Shown here: piece after piece, positions 1 to 10,918 of the stretch
How the letters are laid out: the number at the start of each line of letters is the position of its first letter
How positions within the stretch are numbered: the stretch's first letter is position 1
Source of the DNA: Eutreptiella sp. 'Long Island Sound 2002'
Lineage: Eukaryota > Euglenozoa > Euglenophyceae > Eutreptiales > Eutreptiaceae
NCBI GenBank assembly: GCA_964036045.1
Contig: OZ038382.1
Coordinates: 2,936,612 to 3,000,611, forward strand
DNA length: 64,000 bases
Reading direction: 5' to 3'
Translations under genes and position numbers: made by a program
Notes under the pieces: generated by a model
What the model was told of the DNA's origin: nothing
What the model saw: only the letters and a program-made list of their open reading frames with translations
Database searches by the model: none

Positions 1-2
1 TG

Positions 3-415
3 CAGAAGTCTGATTCGGTGTGGGGTGCACGGGCCTTTGTGGTCCCCAAGCCTGGGGGAAAATGGAGGCTGGTAATTGATTATCGCCACCTGAACTCCCA
101 GGTCAGCGACGACCCCTTTCCCCTCCCGGTCATAGAGGATATGATCCTCTCGCAGGGTAAAAATGCACTTTGGTCCGTCTTTGACCTCGAAGACGGGTTT
201 CACCAAATGCATTTAGCGCCTGAAAGCAGGCAATATACGGCCTTCGTGACACCATGGGGGGTGTACAAATGGCTGGTACTCCCCATGGGCCTGAAAACAG
301 CACCCACGGCATACCAGCGCATGGTGACGGCCTGCCTGGATACCGGGTTTGGGGACAAGAAAAGTTTCACAAAACGGTTTGGTACAAAGCCGTACGTTGA
401 TGACCTGCTACACGG
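3..415 (+). pseudogene. pol: Element A: Ty3/gypsy pol, 5' part of reverse transcriptase (interrupted)
   Basis: The reading frame is open from the window edge and gives the palm and fingers of a Ty3/gypsy RT: VPKPGGKWRLVIDYRHLN, then DLEDGFHQMHL, then LPMGLKTAPTAYQRM, and the catalytic box YVDD at 393-404. Translation is cut just after YVDDLLHG by element B, whose LTR starts at 416. The matching rest of A resumes at 11631. The RT is clearly different from those of B, C and D: it has the normal YxDD box and lacks their KMDKRSGFWQVD signature. Gag, protease and the 5' LTR of A lie upstream of the window. Family assignment is sure; the copy is dead because of the insertion and later mutations. 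Confidence 0.9.
411..415 (+). repeat. Target-site duplication of element B, left copy
   Basis: CACGG lies directly before the 5' LTR of B and again at 11626-11630 directly after its 3' LTR. A 5-bp duplication is normal for Ty3/gypsy integrases. It fixes both LTR termini. Confidence 0.9.
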
Positions 416-1124
416 AGTAAGAAAAAGTCACTGCCATGTCTTTCTTGGAGGGCTTGATCCAGGCCAAGCCCCCCTTAAAACCCTTTTGTTGATGCTAAGA
501 CAAACTTAAGTGTTTTTCTCTCTCTTTTGTTGCCTAAAGTACACTTTCTCAAAGTAACTAGGGTTGTGACCCTAGCCCCCCATGAAGTTCACCCCTACCA
601 CTCAACTGAGCGGAGGTACCTTCCTTCATGGAGGATATACCGAAATAAAACAGGCATTTCATGCTTTAGGCCTTGCAGGTTAAGCCTAGTGGTCTCCCAC
701 CCCAAGACCCCTATACTCAATTGTTTCTACCACTTATTGTGGTCCTACTTTGTAACTGTTTCTGAATTCAGTTGCTTGGCCAAGTCATTTTCTGTGTGGT
801 CTTGACATCTGTGCCCCACATTCCTAACCAGCACCATTTCACCCAAAAGAGTGCACATGAAGTGCCTAATGCAACCTCTGAGGCAAGAGTCAGACCAATT
901 TTCATATAAAATCTTTTGTATTATCCATTTGTGATTGAATCTATGTGTATAAACCTGCTTTGTCTATCTGCAGCCCTTCTGTGTTACACTGGATTCCAAA
1001 ACCAATCATTGATTCGATCCACATCCTGTTCTTGCTCTACTTGCTGCTTTGGTTTGGGTTTTCAACTACAAAACCTGCAGGAATACATCAAAATATCTAG
1101 GGCATAATTCAAGGACATCTTTCC
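416..1124 (+). repeat. Element B 5' LTR (709 bp)
   Basis: The segment is nearly identical to 10917-11625. It begins AGTAAGAAAAAGTC, the same start as element C's LTR. The 3' copy ends CATCTTTCT; here the last base reads C instead of T. The termini are thus AG...CT and not the usual TG...CA. The motif CTGCAGCCCTTC near 969 is also present in C's LTR. Short open frames inside this LTR recur identically in the 3' LTR and are not treated as genes. Confidence 0.93.
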
Positions 1125-1138
1125 GGTAGCAGAGACAG
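1125..1138 (+). other. Element B primer-binding site, initiator tRNA-Met type
   Basis: GGTAGCAGAGACAG starts right after the 5' LTR. It resembles the complement of an initiator tRNA-Met 3' end of the form CTCTGCTACCA. Elements C, D and G have very similar sequence at the same place. Confidence 0.75.
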
Positions 1139-1205
1139 TCCCTTGTGACCTTTTGAACCGACCCTGAGAAGAAGTGCAGCACAAAAGCTCAACAACAAGT
1201 TCATC

Positions 1206-3401
1206 ATGTCCACGCCAAGCGTCAGGACCTGGTCCATCAGAACTGTCCAAGTGCAAATGGGCAGCATGGCCCACCCAATGAGTGAACCACCTTACCGAGC
1301 TCCACATCATCTCAGTGGCGCATCTGGGTCCAAAGGAGATCCAGAACGCAGAAGGGCGGAAGAAAATAAAGGCCTTACCACCGAGGCCTTAGCAGCACAC
1401 CGTGGAGACAGCTTCATTCACCTCCACAGACGTGTAGCTGCCTCAGTATCCAGATCCAACTGTCCGGCTCCATCCTCAACAGCGATTGAAGGCCCTGAGG
1501 AGTATGAGGAACTGAGGAAGAAGATGGATGAGTACATCCTACATGAGGAGTACTACAAATCCATTCGTGGGGAAGATGGAGAGGAGCCATTGGCTGTACA
1601 TGGATCCAGACCACGTACAGACCTAGGGTTCTACGCGCACTCTGGTCCTCCGTCAACTGCATCCCTGCCAAGACGACTAAGACCTGAGTATCCAAGACCA
1701 TGTTGTCCAACCCCAAGGGCTCCCGAGGTGGGCCCGACTCGAGTCGAAGAACAACATCATCCAAGGCCAACCTACGGTGCCCTGGATCATACGGCCGAGC
1801 TGTTGGCCAAACTCCTGTCTGGATCAGAAGATCCAGATGTGACGGCCCTATCGGAGGCCATTAAGGCTAAACTGGGTATTGCAGAACCCTTACCCAAGCC
1901 AGAGTTGCCCTCTCTCTCTCCAGGACTGAGTACCCTGGCCGAAGATCTAAAGAGATCAAGGGTCTCAAGGGTGTTGCCTAAGGTCACCTGCCCCAGCCCC
2001 TTTCACCCCCGTGCCAGGACAGTGCCTATGGCTGATCTACAGGACGTGCCTGTCACAGAGATTGAGAGAAGAGGCCTGTCAGCCCTGGCACCTCTTGCCG
2101 GCGTGTCGCCTTCAGGCCTAACTCCGGGGGGTGGGAAGACGGGCAGACCAATTGCCCAGGCGAACATCCAGCTGGAACTGCCGGAGTTCGACCCCAAAAA
2201 TCTGCCCGAATGGGCAGAAGAATATGCAGAGTTCCTTTTGTTGACTGGCCAATCCCATGTGGATGTGGCCACCAAATGTTCACTGCTAAAACGCTCATGC
2301 AAAAAGAAGTTTTTGCAAAAACAGGTGAAACAGATTGTGAAAACCTGTTCTACCTGGGCAGAGGTACTCCTGAGGTTAGAGAAAACATTCCCAGTCTATG
2401 AGACTGACCTCAGCGTATGCACACAGATCGAGGAGCTACCTATGCTCCCTGAGTTTCCATCCGCTGCGCGAATTTCTGAGTATGTGTGCGACTTGGAGTA
2501 CTTGTTTTCGAGGATGAACGTGGGCTCCTACGGAGCCACTGAGCCCCACATGTGGCGCATGAGTAAGATTCCCCAGCGTACGTGGGATGATTGCCGCTGC
2601 ACCTCTGAGAGGAAGAGCAGGACCCACTCGTACGATGAACTGGTGGATCTCTTTATTGAGCTGGCTCTTGAGAGAGAGAATGACTCCCACATGGAGAAAT
2701 TCCTCAAGAAGCATTTGAGACGAGGTGGTACCCCTACCCCCGAATGTGGCGAAGGGAAAGGGCATAAAAATCCCACTAACACCAACCAGGGAGGTGGTAA
2801 AGGGAGGGGTAACCTACGTGCCATGAATGAGGTTAAACCAGATGCAGGTACACCCCCCCTGTTCTACTGCAGACCTGTCAATGACAAGGGGGGACCTTGT
2901 CATGCCTCTGACTGCGATCTCCGCAGTGGCTGTATGCTGCAGATGAAACGTCAGCAGCATACCAAAGATGGGAAAACTGTGACCCATCAAGACCATTTCA
3001 GGTGTACCATCACCTGTGGTTACTGTGGCAAACGTCGTCACTACGAGGACAAATGCCACATCAAGAAACGCGAGAGTGACAAACTCAAGCGTCAGGAGGC
3101 GGAACGCCAGAAGACCCAGACGCCCGGCAGAAATCCCCCGAATGGGGATAAAAGTGGTAAAGGAGGTGGCAAGGGGGGTGGCAAAACTGGACCCCCTAAC
3201 CCCAAGAGGCGCTCATCAGCGCCCGTTGCTACACCCACTCCTGCCGCTACACCCGCTCCTGCCGCAGGTGACCCCAAGAAACGCCCCCAAGGGGATAACA
3301 CTACCCCTGAGGGGAATAATTCGGAGAAGAGGCGCTTGGCCTGGATGGCCAAGTCCCTCATGGCTGCAGGGGTGGATGTGAAGTTCCCTGATGAGGAATA
3401 G
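1206..3401 (+). CDS. gag: Element B Gag polyprotein
   Basis: This is a 731-residue Gag starting at the ATG at 1206, 81 nt after the LTR. The N-terminal 300 residues are low-complexity. A capsid-like helical region runs over residues 318-500 (LELPEFDPKNLPEWAEEY..., TKCSLLKRSCKKKFLQKQVKQI, YETDLSV), colinear with elements C and D. A Cys-rich segment (HASDCDLRSGC, then FRCTITCGYC) leads into a canonical CCHC knuckle, C-GY-C-GKRR-H-YEDK-C, at about residues 603-616. The tail is Lys/Gly/Pro-rich. Gag would form the particle and bind RNA in the cytoplasm. The ORF ends with TAG at 3399-3401 and pol follows in the same frame. Confidence 0.92.
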   Translation: MSTPSVRTWSIRTVQVQMGSMAHPMSEPPYRAPHHLSGASGSKGDPERRRAEENKGLTTEALAAHRGDSFIHLHRRVAASVSRSNCPAPSSTAIEGPEEYEELRKKMDEYILHEEYYKSIRGEDGEEPLAVHGSRPRTDLGFYAHSGPPSTASLPRRLRPEYPRPCCPTPRAPEVGPTRVEEQHHPRPTYGALDHTAELLAKLLSGSEDPDVTALSEAIKAKLGIAEPLPKPELPSLSPGLSTLAEDLKRSRVSRVLPKVTCPSPFHPRARTVPMADLQDVPVTEIERRGLSALAPLAGVSPSGLTPGGGKTGRPIAQANIQLELPEFDPKNLPEWAEEYAEFLLLTGQSHVDVATKCSLLKRSCKKKFLQKQVKQIVKTCSTWAEVLLRLEKTFPVYETDLSVCTQIEELPMLPEFPSAARISEYVCDLEYLFSRMNVGSYGATEPHMWRMSKIPQRTWDDCRCTSERKSRTHSYDELVDLFIELALERENDSHMEKFLKKHLRRGGTPTPECGEGKGHKNPTNTNQGGGKGRGNLRAMNEVKPDAGTPPLFYCRPVNDKGGPCHASDCDLRSGCMLQMKRQQHTKDGKTVTHQDHFRCTITCGYCGKRRHYEDKCHIKKRESDKLKRQEAERQKTQTPGRNPPNGDKSGKGGGKGGGKTGPPNPKRRSSAPVATPTPAATPAPAAGDPKKRPQGDNTTPEGNNSEKRRLAWMAKSLMAAGVDVKFPDEE

Positions 3402-3413
3402 GGGGGCGGCTCC
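3399..3413 (+). promoter_or_regulatory. Element B gag-pol stop codon with putative readthrough context
   Basis: The codons are TAG GGG GGC GGC TCC. Pol continues in frame with no ATG before the protease DTG motif. The residues DLVFW just after the stop are shared with element C, which implies that this stretch is translated. Element D has TAG GGA GGC GGC TCT at the same place. Murine-leukaemia-type gag-pol readthrough also uses a UAG followed by a G-rich stretch. Readthrough is inferred. Confidence 0.65.
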
Positions 3414-6400
3414 GAAGAGGAGGACTTGGTTTTCTGGATCCTCGTGTAAATCGGGGATCAGGTTTTTCGAGCGGTGCTTGATACCGGTGCAACACTTTCC
3501 ATAGTGGCCCGGCGCCTGCTTAAGACTTTCAAGAAAACTAAGACCGTGGCCATAAGAGTAGGGGATGGGCGTACCATCCATTCCTTGGGGGGGGTCGATG
3601 TGACTATATGTCTGGGCGACGAGACCGTGACCCAACACTGCAGAGTGTTGGACACTGACGCCTTTGACATCGTCATTGGCACCGACTTTCTACGAAGAAA
3701 CCCCCAGGTAAAAATGCTGTCCCTACAGCGTCCCTATTCTTTGCACTGCAACTTTGGCAGTGGGCTATTCTCCGTACCTTTGGAGCTGTCAGGACGAAAA
3801 GAGTCTGGGCTGCGCTACGCAGCCAAGACGAACTATCGTACTGAAAACTACCAACTGGCCCGTCACGTTCTTGAAAATGGACTGGCGGCCCTTCAGGTAA
3901 ACCTGGATGAGATCCAAATGGAATGGTTTGCAAGCCAACAACAGCACATCATGCAGTTGTACTGCTCGAAACAACTGAACAATGCTTTCCGTTTCTTCTG
4001 GAAAGCAATGGGCCTAGCGTATGCTAACCCTCCCTTCTCCCTACTCGCGAAGGTTCTAACCAAAATCGCTTATGAGGGAGGAAGGGTTGTTATGTGCACC
4101 CCTGACTGGGGTTGCTCTGGTGAACATGCTTACTGGCACCGTATGCTAGATCGAATGACCGTGGGAAGAGTGCAACTCCCCGACGGCCCCATCTATGTGC
4201 CTGAGGACTCAGACACAGCTATGCAGGCCCCTGAGTGGGCCAGTTTCCTGTCCATCGTCGATGGATCTCTCAATCCTGTACCCCTGTGTGACCTAGACCA
4301 GGTGCTACTGAAAGAGGTCATGGCCGAAAATCGTGGCCTGACCCTTTATGATCTCAAAAATCGATCTCCTGAGCACCTATCTGCCACACTTACAGCGTGT
4401 GAGTCTCCCGATGACTATCTGGAACCTGCAGCTGTAAAAGAGGATGCTGACGACCAACTGTCTGAGATCGCCAGCACTATTCCCTCTGTTGATCCCAGCT
4501 GTGTTGACCTAAAACATAGTGCTTTCCTAGCCCAGCTGTTGCTAGAGGAGGTAGATCTAGAGTCAACCTCTGAACCCGCTTCCCCTGTTGGGAAGCCAGT
4601 GCTACACATGCAGCCTGTGCACACAGGTGAACCCGTGGCCCGGAGTGCTGATGCTCTGGCGCGGCCTGCTGCTAATAACATGCCATTGTCTGAGCATGAC
4701 ACTCAAGAACTCCGGCGGCTGTTGTACCTGAAGGCCGAAGGTATTGAGCGCCAAGAGCGGCTGCAATACCTCAGACAGACCTGGAAATCCTCCATCTGGT
4801 CTGAGGAGGACGATGAGTCCTATACGCTGCCTGATCCTGCGATACCTCTAGTGTATTCTCTACACTATGGGCAGCAATGTCCCCCTGAGTGGGACGATGG
4901 TACTGTGCCTGCCGAAACTGCTGATCGGCAGAAAAAGAAAGAACATGGAAAAAGCAACCTCCATGCTGAGGAGGATTTCCTTCAGAAACTCGAGGGTCTT
5001 AACCTTGACCCCCGCCTGAAGAAACTGCTGATAACCTATGAGGAGGTGTTCGGCGCCTTGCCGCCTCCCCTTTCTTGTAAAAAACTGGTCCAGATGGACC
5101 TGAAATTGAAACCAGAATTTGAAAACACGCGAGTGAGGCGTCGTCCCTATCCCGCTCCACAGAAACAGGTCGAAGAAATCGAGCGCCAGATCCAAGAATG
5201 CATTGATGCTGGCCTCGTTGAAGAGTACAAACACGGGGACTATCCCCATCACTGCAGTCCCTGTTTCCTTGTTGCCAAACCCGGGTCGACTGCCCTACGT
5301 CTTGTTGTAGACTATGGTGAGGTCAACAAGAAAACCCAGAACCACTCAGGGAGTATTCCTAACATGGAAAACACCCTGGAGCGTATTGCCAAATGCAGGT
5401 ATAAGACCAAAATGGACAAACGCTCTGGTTTCTGGCAGGTGGACCTAACCGCCGCAGCTCAGGAGCTGTTGGCCTTTATAACCCCTAAGGGTCGTGTCTT
5501 CAAGTGGAAGGTTATGCCTTTTGGGGTGGCTAATGCCCCAGCGCTCTTCCAGGAGCTTATGAACAAAATTTTGTACATACTGAGGCGCAGGCCTCTAGTA
5601 CAAGAGTTGATTTCTCGGGGTGCAGAAATGGAGGGTCACATCAACGACGTGAGTTTGGGTACTAATACCAAAGAGGACCACGTCCTTCTCCTCCGTGAAT
5701 TTTTCATTGTCTGTCAAGAAAACCATCTCCGAATCAAACTCGAAAAATGTGAGTTTCTCAAAGAGGAGATGGAGTATTTGGGTTTCGACGTGGGGTATGG
5801 CTGGTGGAAACCAGCCGCGTCTAAGATGCAGCCCCTACAGGACATGCAGATTCGCGATGACCCTAAGAAGGGTCTACACGATGTGAGGAGTTTTGTGGGC
5901 GCCTGTAATTTCTATCGGCGTCACATCCACAATTTTACTTACTCCTCTGCACCCCTCACTGACCTGATCAAGAAAACTACTCCCTGGAGGTGGACCCCCA
6001 GAGAGGAAGAGTGTTTCCAGGAGTTGAAGAAGAAGATTGCCTCCTCCAACTGCCTGGGAGTGCCCCGCCCTGAGGGCGAGATAGTCCTGATCACTGATGC
6101 CAGTGATGTAGGGGGGGGTGGTACGATCTACCAATGGCAGGAGCTTAACCCCGCTGTACTAACCCACTGCCATTATCGTACTACTGGACTGAACCGTGAT
6201 GGTTCGTTGAAACATGACTATCCTACCAGTGAGTGGCGACTGGTACCACTAGGACACTGGAATTGGAAATGGAACCAAGGGCGTTCCAACTACAGCACCT
6301 ATGACCAGGAACTCCTGGCCGGTATGTTGGTGCTATCGTCGCAATCCCGACTCCTGGGATCTAACCCTATTGTCTCGCTATGTGACCAGGAGCCTGTGAA

Positions 6401-8204
6401 GTCTTTTCAGAAGGGCCCACCACCAGAAAAAGCAAAGCTAAAACGGTGGTGGACTTACCTGAGCCAGTTCAGGCTGACAGTGCATCATATCCCCGGGATT
6501 AAGAATGAACTGTCTGACTATATATCGCGCAACAACTTCGATGCGCTTATTGGTGAGAGCTCTGAGGCGCTCGCCCAAGAGGCTTTCCAGCGTATGGATG
6601 TCCAGCTTCACCTGTCCATGCGCACTGCTGGAATCCTACAGGGTTGGAGTCTAACCAACTATCAGTCAGAGTATGAAGAAATTCTCCAAGCCCTCAGCAC
6701 TGGTCTCGAACCCCGTGTCATTGACGGGCACCAGTGATATAAAAACAATCAGTACCTCTTCTACGAGGACCGAATTGTTGTGCCTGAGGCACGACTGGAT
6801 GGGTGCCTACAGTGGTCCCATCTCAGTTCTGGTCACACTGGCGCTAATCGCTCAGTGGACTTCTTCCGTGAGTGTTACTACTCTAGTCTAACCCTGACTG
6901 AACTGAGGTCGCGTATGCAGACCATTGTGGATGCTTGTGGCTGTCATGCCAGCAAGCAGAGCGACAGTAGGGATAGGGGTCTGATCTCCAGCTTACCCAT
7001 ACCCTATTGTGCTAACTCTCTTCTCTACGTGGATTTCATCCACGGCCTACCACGCTTTGGCGGCTATGATAGTTGCCTCGTGGTCACCTGTGGTCCATCT
7101 CGCTTCACCCGTGTGTTCCCTTGCAATAAGAAAATCACAGGTGAGCAGACTGTGAAAATGTTGGTCGAACAATGGTTCGAACCCTATGGAGCACCTAAGC
7201 AGGTGCACTCTGATGAAGATGTACGCATCCGCAGTGACACTGGGTGGTACAAAGGAGTGCTAAATGCCCTCAACGTGGAGGTAACCACAGGTGTGCCCTA
7301 TACCCACACGTCTAACCCTCTCTGTGAGAGACAGAACCGTGTGGTGGAGCAAAACTTAAGAATCGTGATGAAACAGGAGCGCACCAAGGACTGGGTACGC
7401 CTAGTGCCCTGGGCAGTGCTGTCCATGAACTCCCAGCGGAGCTCTTCTACGGGTTTCACCCCCCACGAACTGTTCCATGGAGGACGACCTGCTTGGTTCT
7501 TCAAAACCCCCTTTCCTGAGGACTTCAAGAGCCCTGTGGGAGATTGGCTGGAACACAAGCAGTCTCTGGCTAACCAGGCTGGTACTAACCTGAGGCACAT
7601 TCGTGACCGTGAACAGAGCCGACAGAACCGCCTCCGGCGACCTGCCAGCTTCAAGGTTGGTGACCTTGTTTTGGTACACCATTCACGCCTACCCTCCTGG
7701 CCACGTAACTGCCTACAGGACCCTTACTTTCGACCCTATTGTATCATCAGGATAGATGGATCCAGGATCCATGTCAGGTGCAGTCCACGTCTAGGTGGTG
7801 AACTGCTGTGTGCACCCAAGCACTCCAGGCACTATCACTCCCCTGACGACTTGTCTTGGGATGAGTGGCGCCTCAGCGACAGTGAGATTGAACGTATAGA
7901 CCTAGAGAGCGCTGCCAGTCCAGAGGAGGCAGACAAACTCGAAGAGATGACTGCCGATGAGATGGCAGTCGTTGGTTACTACGTGGTTGCAGGTATTGCT
8001 CGCCACGAGTATAAACAGGGCTGGAAATTTCTTACCCTGTGGGATGGCTATGGGTTGTCTGAGGCGACCTGGGAACCTATGTCAGCCTTCATACAACCAG
8101 ATGGGAGTATCAACCCCATCTTCCGCACTTACCTCGTTGAGAACAACGAGGGGCAGCTCCTAACCCGTGCTGAGACTATGTCCCAGCGTAAGAAGCGAAA
8201 CTAA
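3402..8204 (+). pseudogene. pol: Element B Pol polyprotein (protease, MT-like, RT, RNase H, integrase, chromodomain), inactivated
   Basis: One reading frame encodes, in order: aspartic protease (VLDTGATLSIVARR, from about 3474, with IVIGTDFLRR later); the methyltransferase-like domain (3900-4206); an acidic linker; RT (about 5080-5790, KMDKRSGFWQVD, MPFGVANAPALFQE); RNase H (LITDASDVGGGG, YDQELLAGML, SLCDQEPV); integrase with DX35E catalytic core (VDF, SDEDVR, NPLCERQ); and a chromodomain near 7960-8120 (YYVVAGIARHEYKQ...LTLWDGYGLSEATWEP). Damage: in-frame TAA at 3447-3449, in-frame TGA at 6735-6737, and RT box HIND at 5637-5648 where C and D have HIDD. The integrase zinc module also lacks one Cys compared with C. 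The copy is probably dead although young. Confidence 0.92.
3900..4206 (+). other. Methyltransferase-like domain in element B Pol
   Basis: Between protease and RT lies a block of about 100 residues: EWFASQQQHIMQLYC, then GLAYANPPFSLLAKVLTKI, then GRVVMCTPDWG, then LPDGPIYVP. NPPF (4026-4037) is motif IV of N6-adenine methyltransferases. The surrounding order, an [E/D]-x-F-A-S start, NPPFS, then V-x-x-x-x-P-D-W after a helix, resembles phage Dam-type enzymes and the MT domain of DIRS retroelements. No glycine-rich SAM-binding motif I is evident. Homologous blocks occur in C, D and, degenerate, F. Enzymatic activity is unproven. Confidence 0.7.
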
Positions 8205-9456
8205 TCTCCCTGTGTCAGTCTACTGACAGGTGCAGTGAGCACTCTTCTGCAGACGTGCCTGTGTATGGGTGTAAGAGCAATTGTCACAGTTGCCCCGCAT
8301 TGCATCGCAGGACAGGACCGTTAGCCCCCCGTGACAACCACTCCCTGGCCGAAGGCCATTGGTTTTTTTTTACAGACTACTGCTTACTGAGCACTGCACT
8401 GACCCTGTCTGTGCCCTGCAGACCCATGCCTATGGTTTCCAGCGTGAGCCAGGAGGCCGCTTATCATGATTGCAGCCACCCAGCGAGTGTGTGCCTTGTT
8501 GACCATGTGTTGCATGGGTACTGCCCTAATGTAATGACCTTGAAGAGCCAACGAAGAACGGTGGCTTACTACACCAGGGGGGAATGACAAGCGAGGTGTT
8601 ATGAGGCAAGGTGTGTCTTCCCTCCTTGGGGACAAGCGAGCCCACAGTTAGGACCCCTGACTGGTCCAGACCCATGGGGTTCTACCCTTCCTTACAGGGT
8701 TTACCATACCCCTAAGTGTGCTACGTATGTCTATATGTGTCTCACTTCTCTCCCCAGCGTGGCTCCCGGAGACCGGGCTTCGCTGACGTCGGACGGAAGG
8801 TCCTAATCAGGTACTATCACCACTCCTATGGCGCCCAATTTCTGTGCTGGCGCCTATCCTTGGGGTAAGACGGCAAAAGCCCTACCTACTAGAGGGGAGG
8901 GGTGGCCAAGTGTGCTAAGGGCATACAAAACGCCCATTTTTGCTACAGGCCAAAAGCTAACGCACTCCCCTGCCCACGAGGAAAAGCACGCGGGAAAGGA
9001 GACACCACTACACTACACTCACTAACGCCAGCACCGGCCTTCGAAGGCAGGGTGAGCACTCATCACTTGCACTCAACTCCTGCCAGGCCTGCTGACCCTA
9101 ACCCCTACACACGCTACTGGGTGCTGCTGTCGAAGATCACTCAGGCCCTAATGGCCCTCCTGTGAAGAAGACAAGAGAACACAGCGCTCCTAAGCAGCTG
9201 TGGCCTAACAGAGGACGCCACCACGGGTTTCCCCTGCTAGGGCTTGGAGGGAAGGGGTGCTCTCGTTGCGTGCACAGCGCAGATGTCGTTGAAGTCAAAC
9301 TGCCCTCGCCAGTCCTGGCTGAGGCACAGTGATTTGATTTGTGATCAGCGCCCCTGTTTTGCTGGGGCAGAAAGATGGATGGCCGCCGAAGGCAGCTGCT
9401 GCGTGCACCAATCACCCTTAACCTCTCCCACCTGTACAACAGAGGCAAATGAAGGG

Positions 9457-9538
9457 GTGTTTGCGGCGGAGGAACCAAGCCACACTCCACGTATTATACG
9501 CTTCCCAGTGTGACCTATAATACACTGTCCGCAAACAC
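9457..9538 (+). ncRNA. Conserved pseudoknot-like structure in element B 3' region
   Basis: An outer stem pairs 9457-9466 with 9529-9538 (GTGTTTGCGG/CCGCAAACAC). Inside it, CACACT (9481-9486) pairs with AGTGTG (9507-9512), and GTATTATA (9491-9498) pairs with TATAATAC (9516-9523). The two inner stems interleave, so they form either a pseudoknot or two alternative folds. All three pairings recur in element C at 48469-48550 while loop bases differ. The function is unknown; RNA packaging, export or translation control are possibilities only. Confidence 0.55.
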
Positions 9539-10611
9539 GCTGACGGATCAGCTCCCCTGTCAAGCAAGCAAGCTTTAAGAGACTCCTTAGGTTCTCTTAA
9601 AGAACGTACCGAGGAGCCTCTGGGTAACCTAAACAAGGTTTACCGTGCGCAATTCGCGTGGCCTACCCTTTAATGCATCATGTGCACGCAGGGAAGGGAG
9701 GCGAAACCAATTCCACTCTGACTCAACCAGGAGGTGAGCTCCTCCTGGGCTAACCTACCTTACTCACCATGCAACGTGTGAATGCCGAATGAAGCGAACA
9801 CAAAACAAGCCTAAGCGTTTTAAGCAACCCTACTTTAACGCCACGGCCACACGCACGAACAAACGCTTTCTTTACTTACCTGTGAAGAAGAAAACAAGGG
9901 TGAATTTGGAGTACAGGTAGAGCATCACAACGTGTGAATGCCTCGATCAGGCACATGCATCGCGAGCACAGCGCACATTCTAACCCTACGTGCGCGCTGC
10001 GCGCTCCATTCGCATCGCATACCTTTCATTCCTGTTTTGACCTGTGCAGAGCACAAGGAGGAACACCCGAACCCCCAACGAACACAGCGTTGACAACCCT
10101 AACGTTTTGACGAAACAACCAACACGAACGCAATGCATGCGTGTGAGAGGACACTGACATACCTGAGAGGTGGGTTGTTGACCTGCTTTGTGGTGTCGGT
10201 TGAATTTGAATACTTTTCTGTGAAGTTTATAAAAATTTTGATGCAACTGTGCAAAAATTTCCTTTAAAACTCTAAAAACTACGGCTCATACCTTCTTTTT
10301 CAAAAACCGTTTACGCTTGCGCAATCCTTTTCTTGGAGTCCGCTTCCTTTGCGCTTGTCTGCGACTTTGAGTTATGTGTAAAAATGACGATTTCCCGCGT
10401 GGTTTCGTCGATTTTTAACGATTTCACTTGCTAAATCGCAACCCCTTCCGCTAAACCGCAGGAATCACTCCCTGCTGGTTACATTTTCTATTTTCTCCAG
10501 CTCCTGGAGGTTTGTGTCCTCCATTGGGAGTATTGCTCCGCCCTGGCCCTTGGTCAGGACGTTTACTAAAACGCTGTTTATACAGCAATGGCCGTCCGCA
10601 TTGGAGCGTTC

Positions 10612-10680
10612 GACTGTACCCTAGTGGGCAAGCATATGTGCTCTAGGGAGGGAGTCCTGGGTTCAAACCACACTACCCCC
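10612..10680 (+). other. tRNA-like segment with A- and B-box-like motifs in element B
   Basis: CTAGTGGGCAAGCA (from 10621) followed by GAGTCCTGGGTTCAAACC (10653-10670) looks like a decayed tRNA body with a pol III B box GGTTCAAACC. A similar CCTAGTGG...CCTGGGTTCAA pair occurs in element C's LTRs. No complete cloverleaf or clean acceptor stem is visible, so a tRNA-derived SINE relic or captured tRNA fragment is more likely than a tRNA gene. Confidence 0.45.
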
Positions 10681-10908
10681 AAACTTTTTCCAAAAGTTTT
10701 CGTCGCACGCCGGCGACTTTTGAGGAATGCCCCATCGAAGGGACATCATTCACGGTACATTACACTGTTTCTCAAGGGTACCTACAGTGTGATAGGCTTC
10801 TATGAACTGATGAGGATGTTTTTGGTAAGTTTAATGCATTTTCTGAGGTAATTTTGGGAATATTTGAGCCTTTTTTCTTGGTCCTACTAGCTTAGCTAAC
10901 TAGTACTC

Positions 10909-10918
10909 CAGGGGGGAG
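10909..10918 (+). other. Element B polypurine tract
   Basis: AGGGGGGAG directly precedes and overlaps the start of the 3' LTR, the position of the plus-strand primer. Element C has AGGGGGGAG at the same place. Confidence 0.8.

Larger units (their letters stand above)
8205..10916 (+). other. Element B long 3' noncoding region
   Basis: About 2.7 kb separates pol from the 3' LTR and contains no credible gene. Roughly 8825-9790 is homologous to 47818-48770 of element C, including near-identical stretches (for example CTAAACAAGGTTTACCGTGC) although neither is coding. It holds the interleaved inverted repeats at 9457-9538 and a hairpin with stem GTTCT/AGAAC near 9590-9605. From about 9800 the sequence is unrelated to C and becomes AT-rich near 10230-10450. 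Confidence 0.75.

Noticed and set aside
527-805. 92-codon ORF repeated identically at 11028-11306, and 63-codon ORF at 916-1107 and 11417-11608
   Set aside because: They lie inside the LTRs of element B; identity follows from LTR identity and no motif supports a protein.
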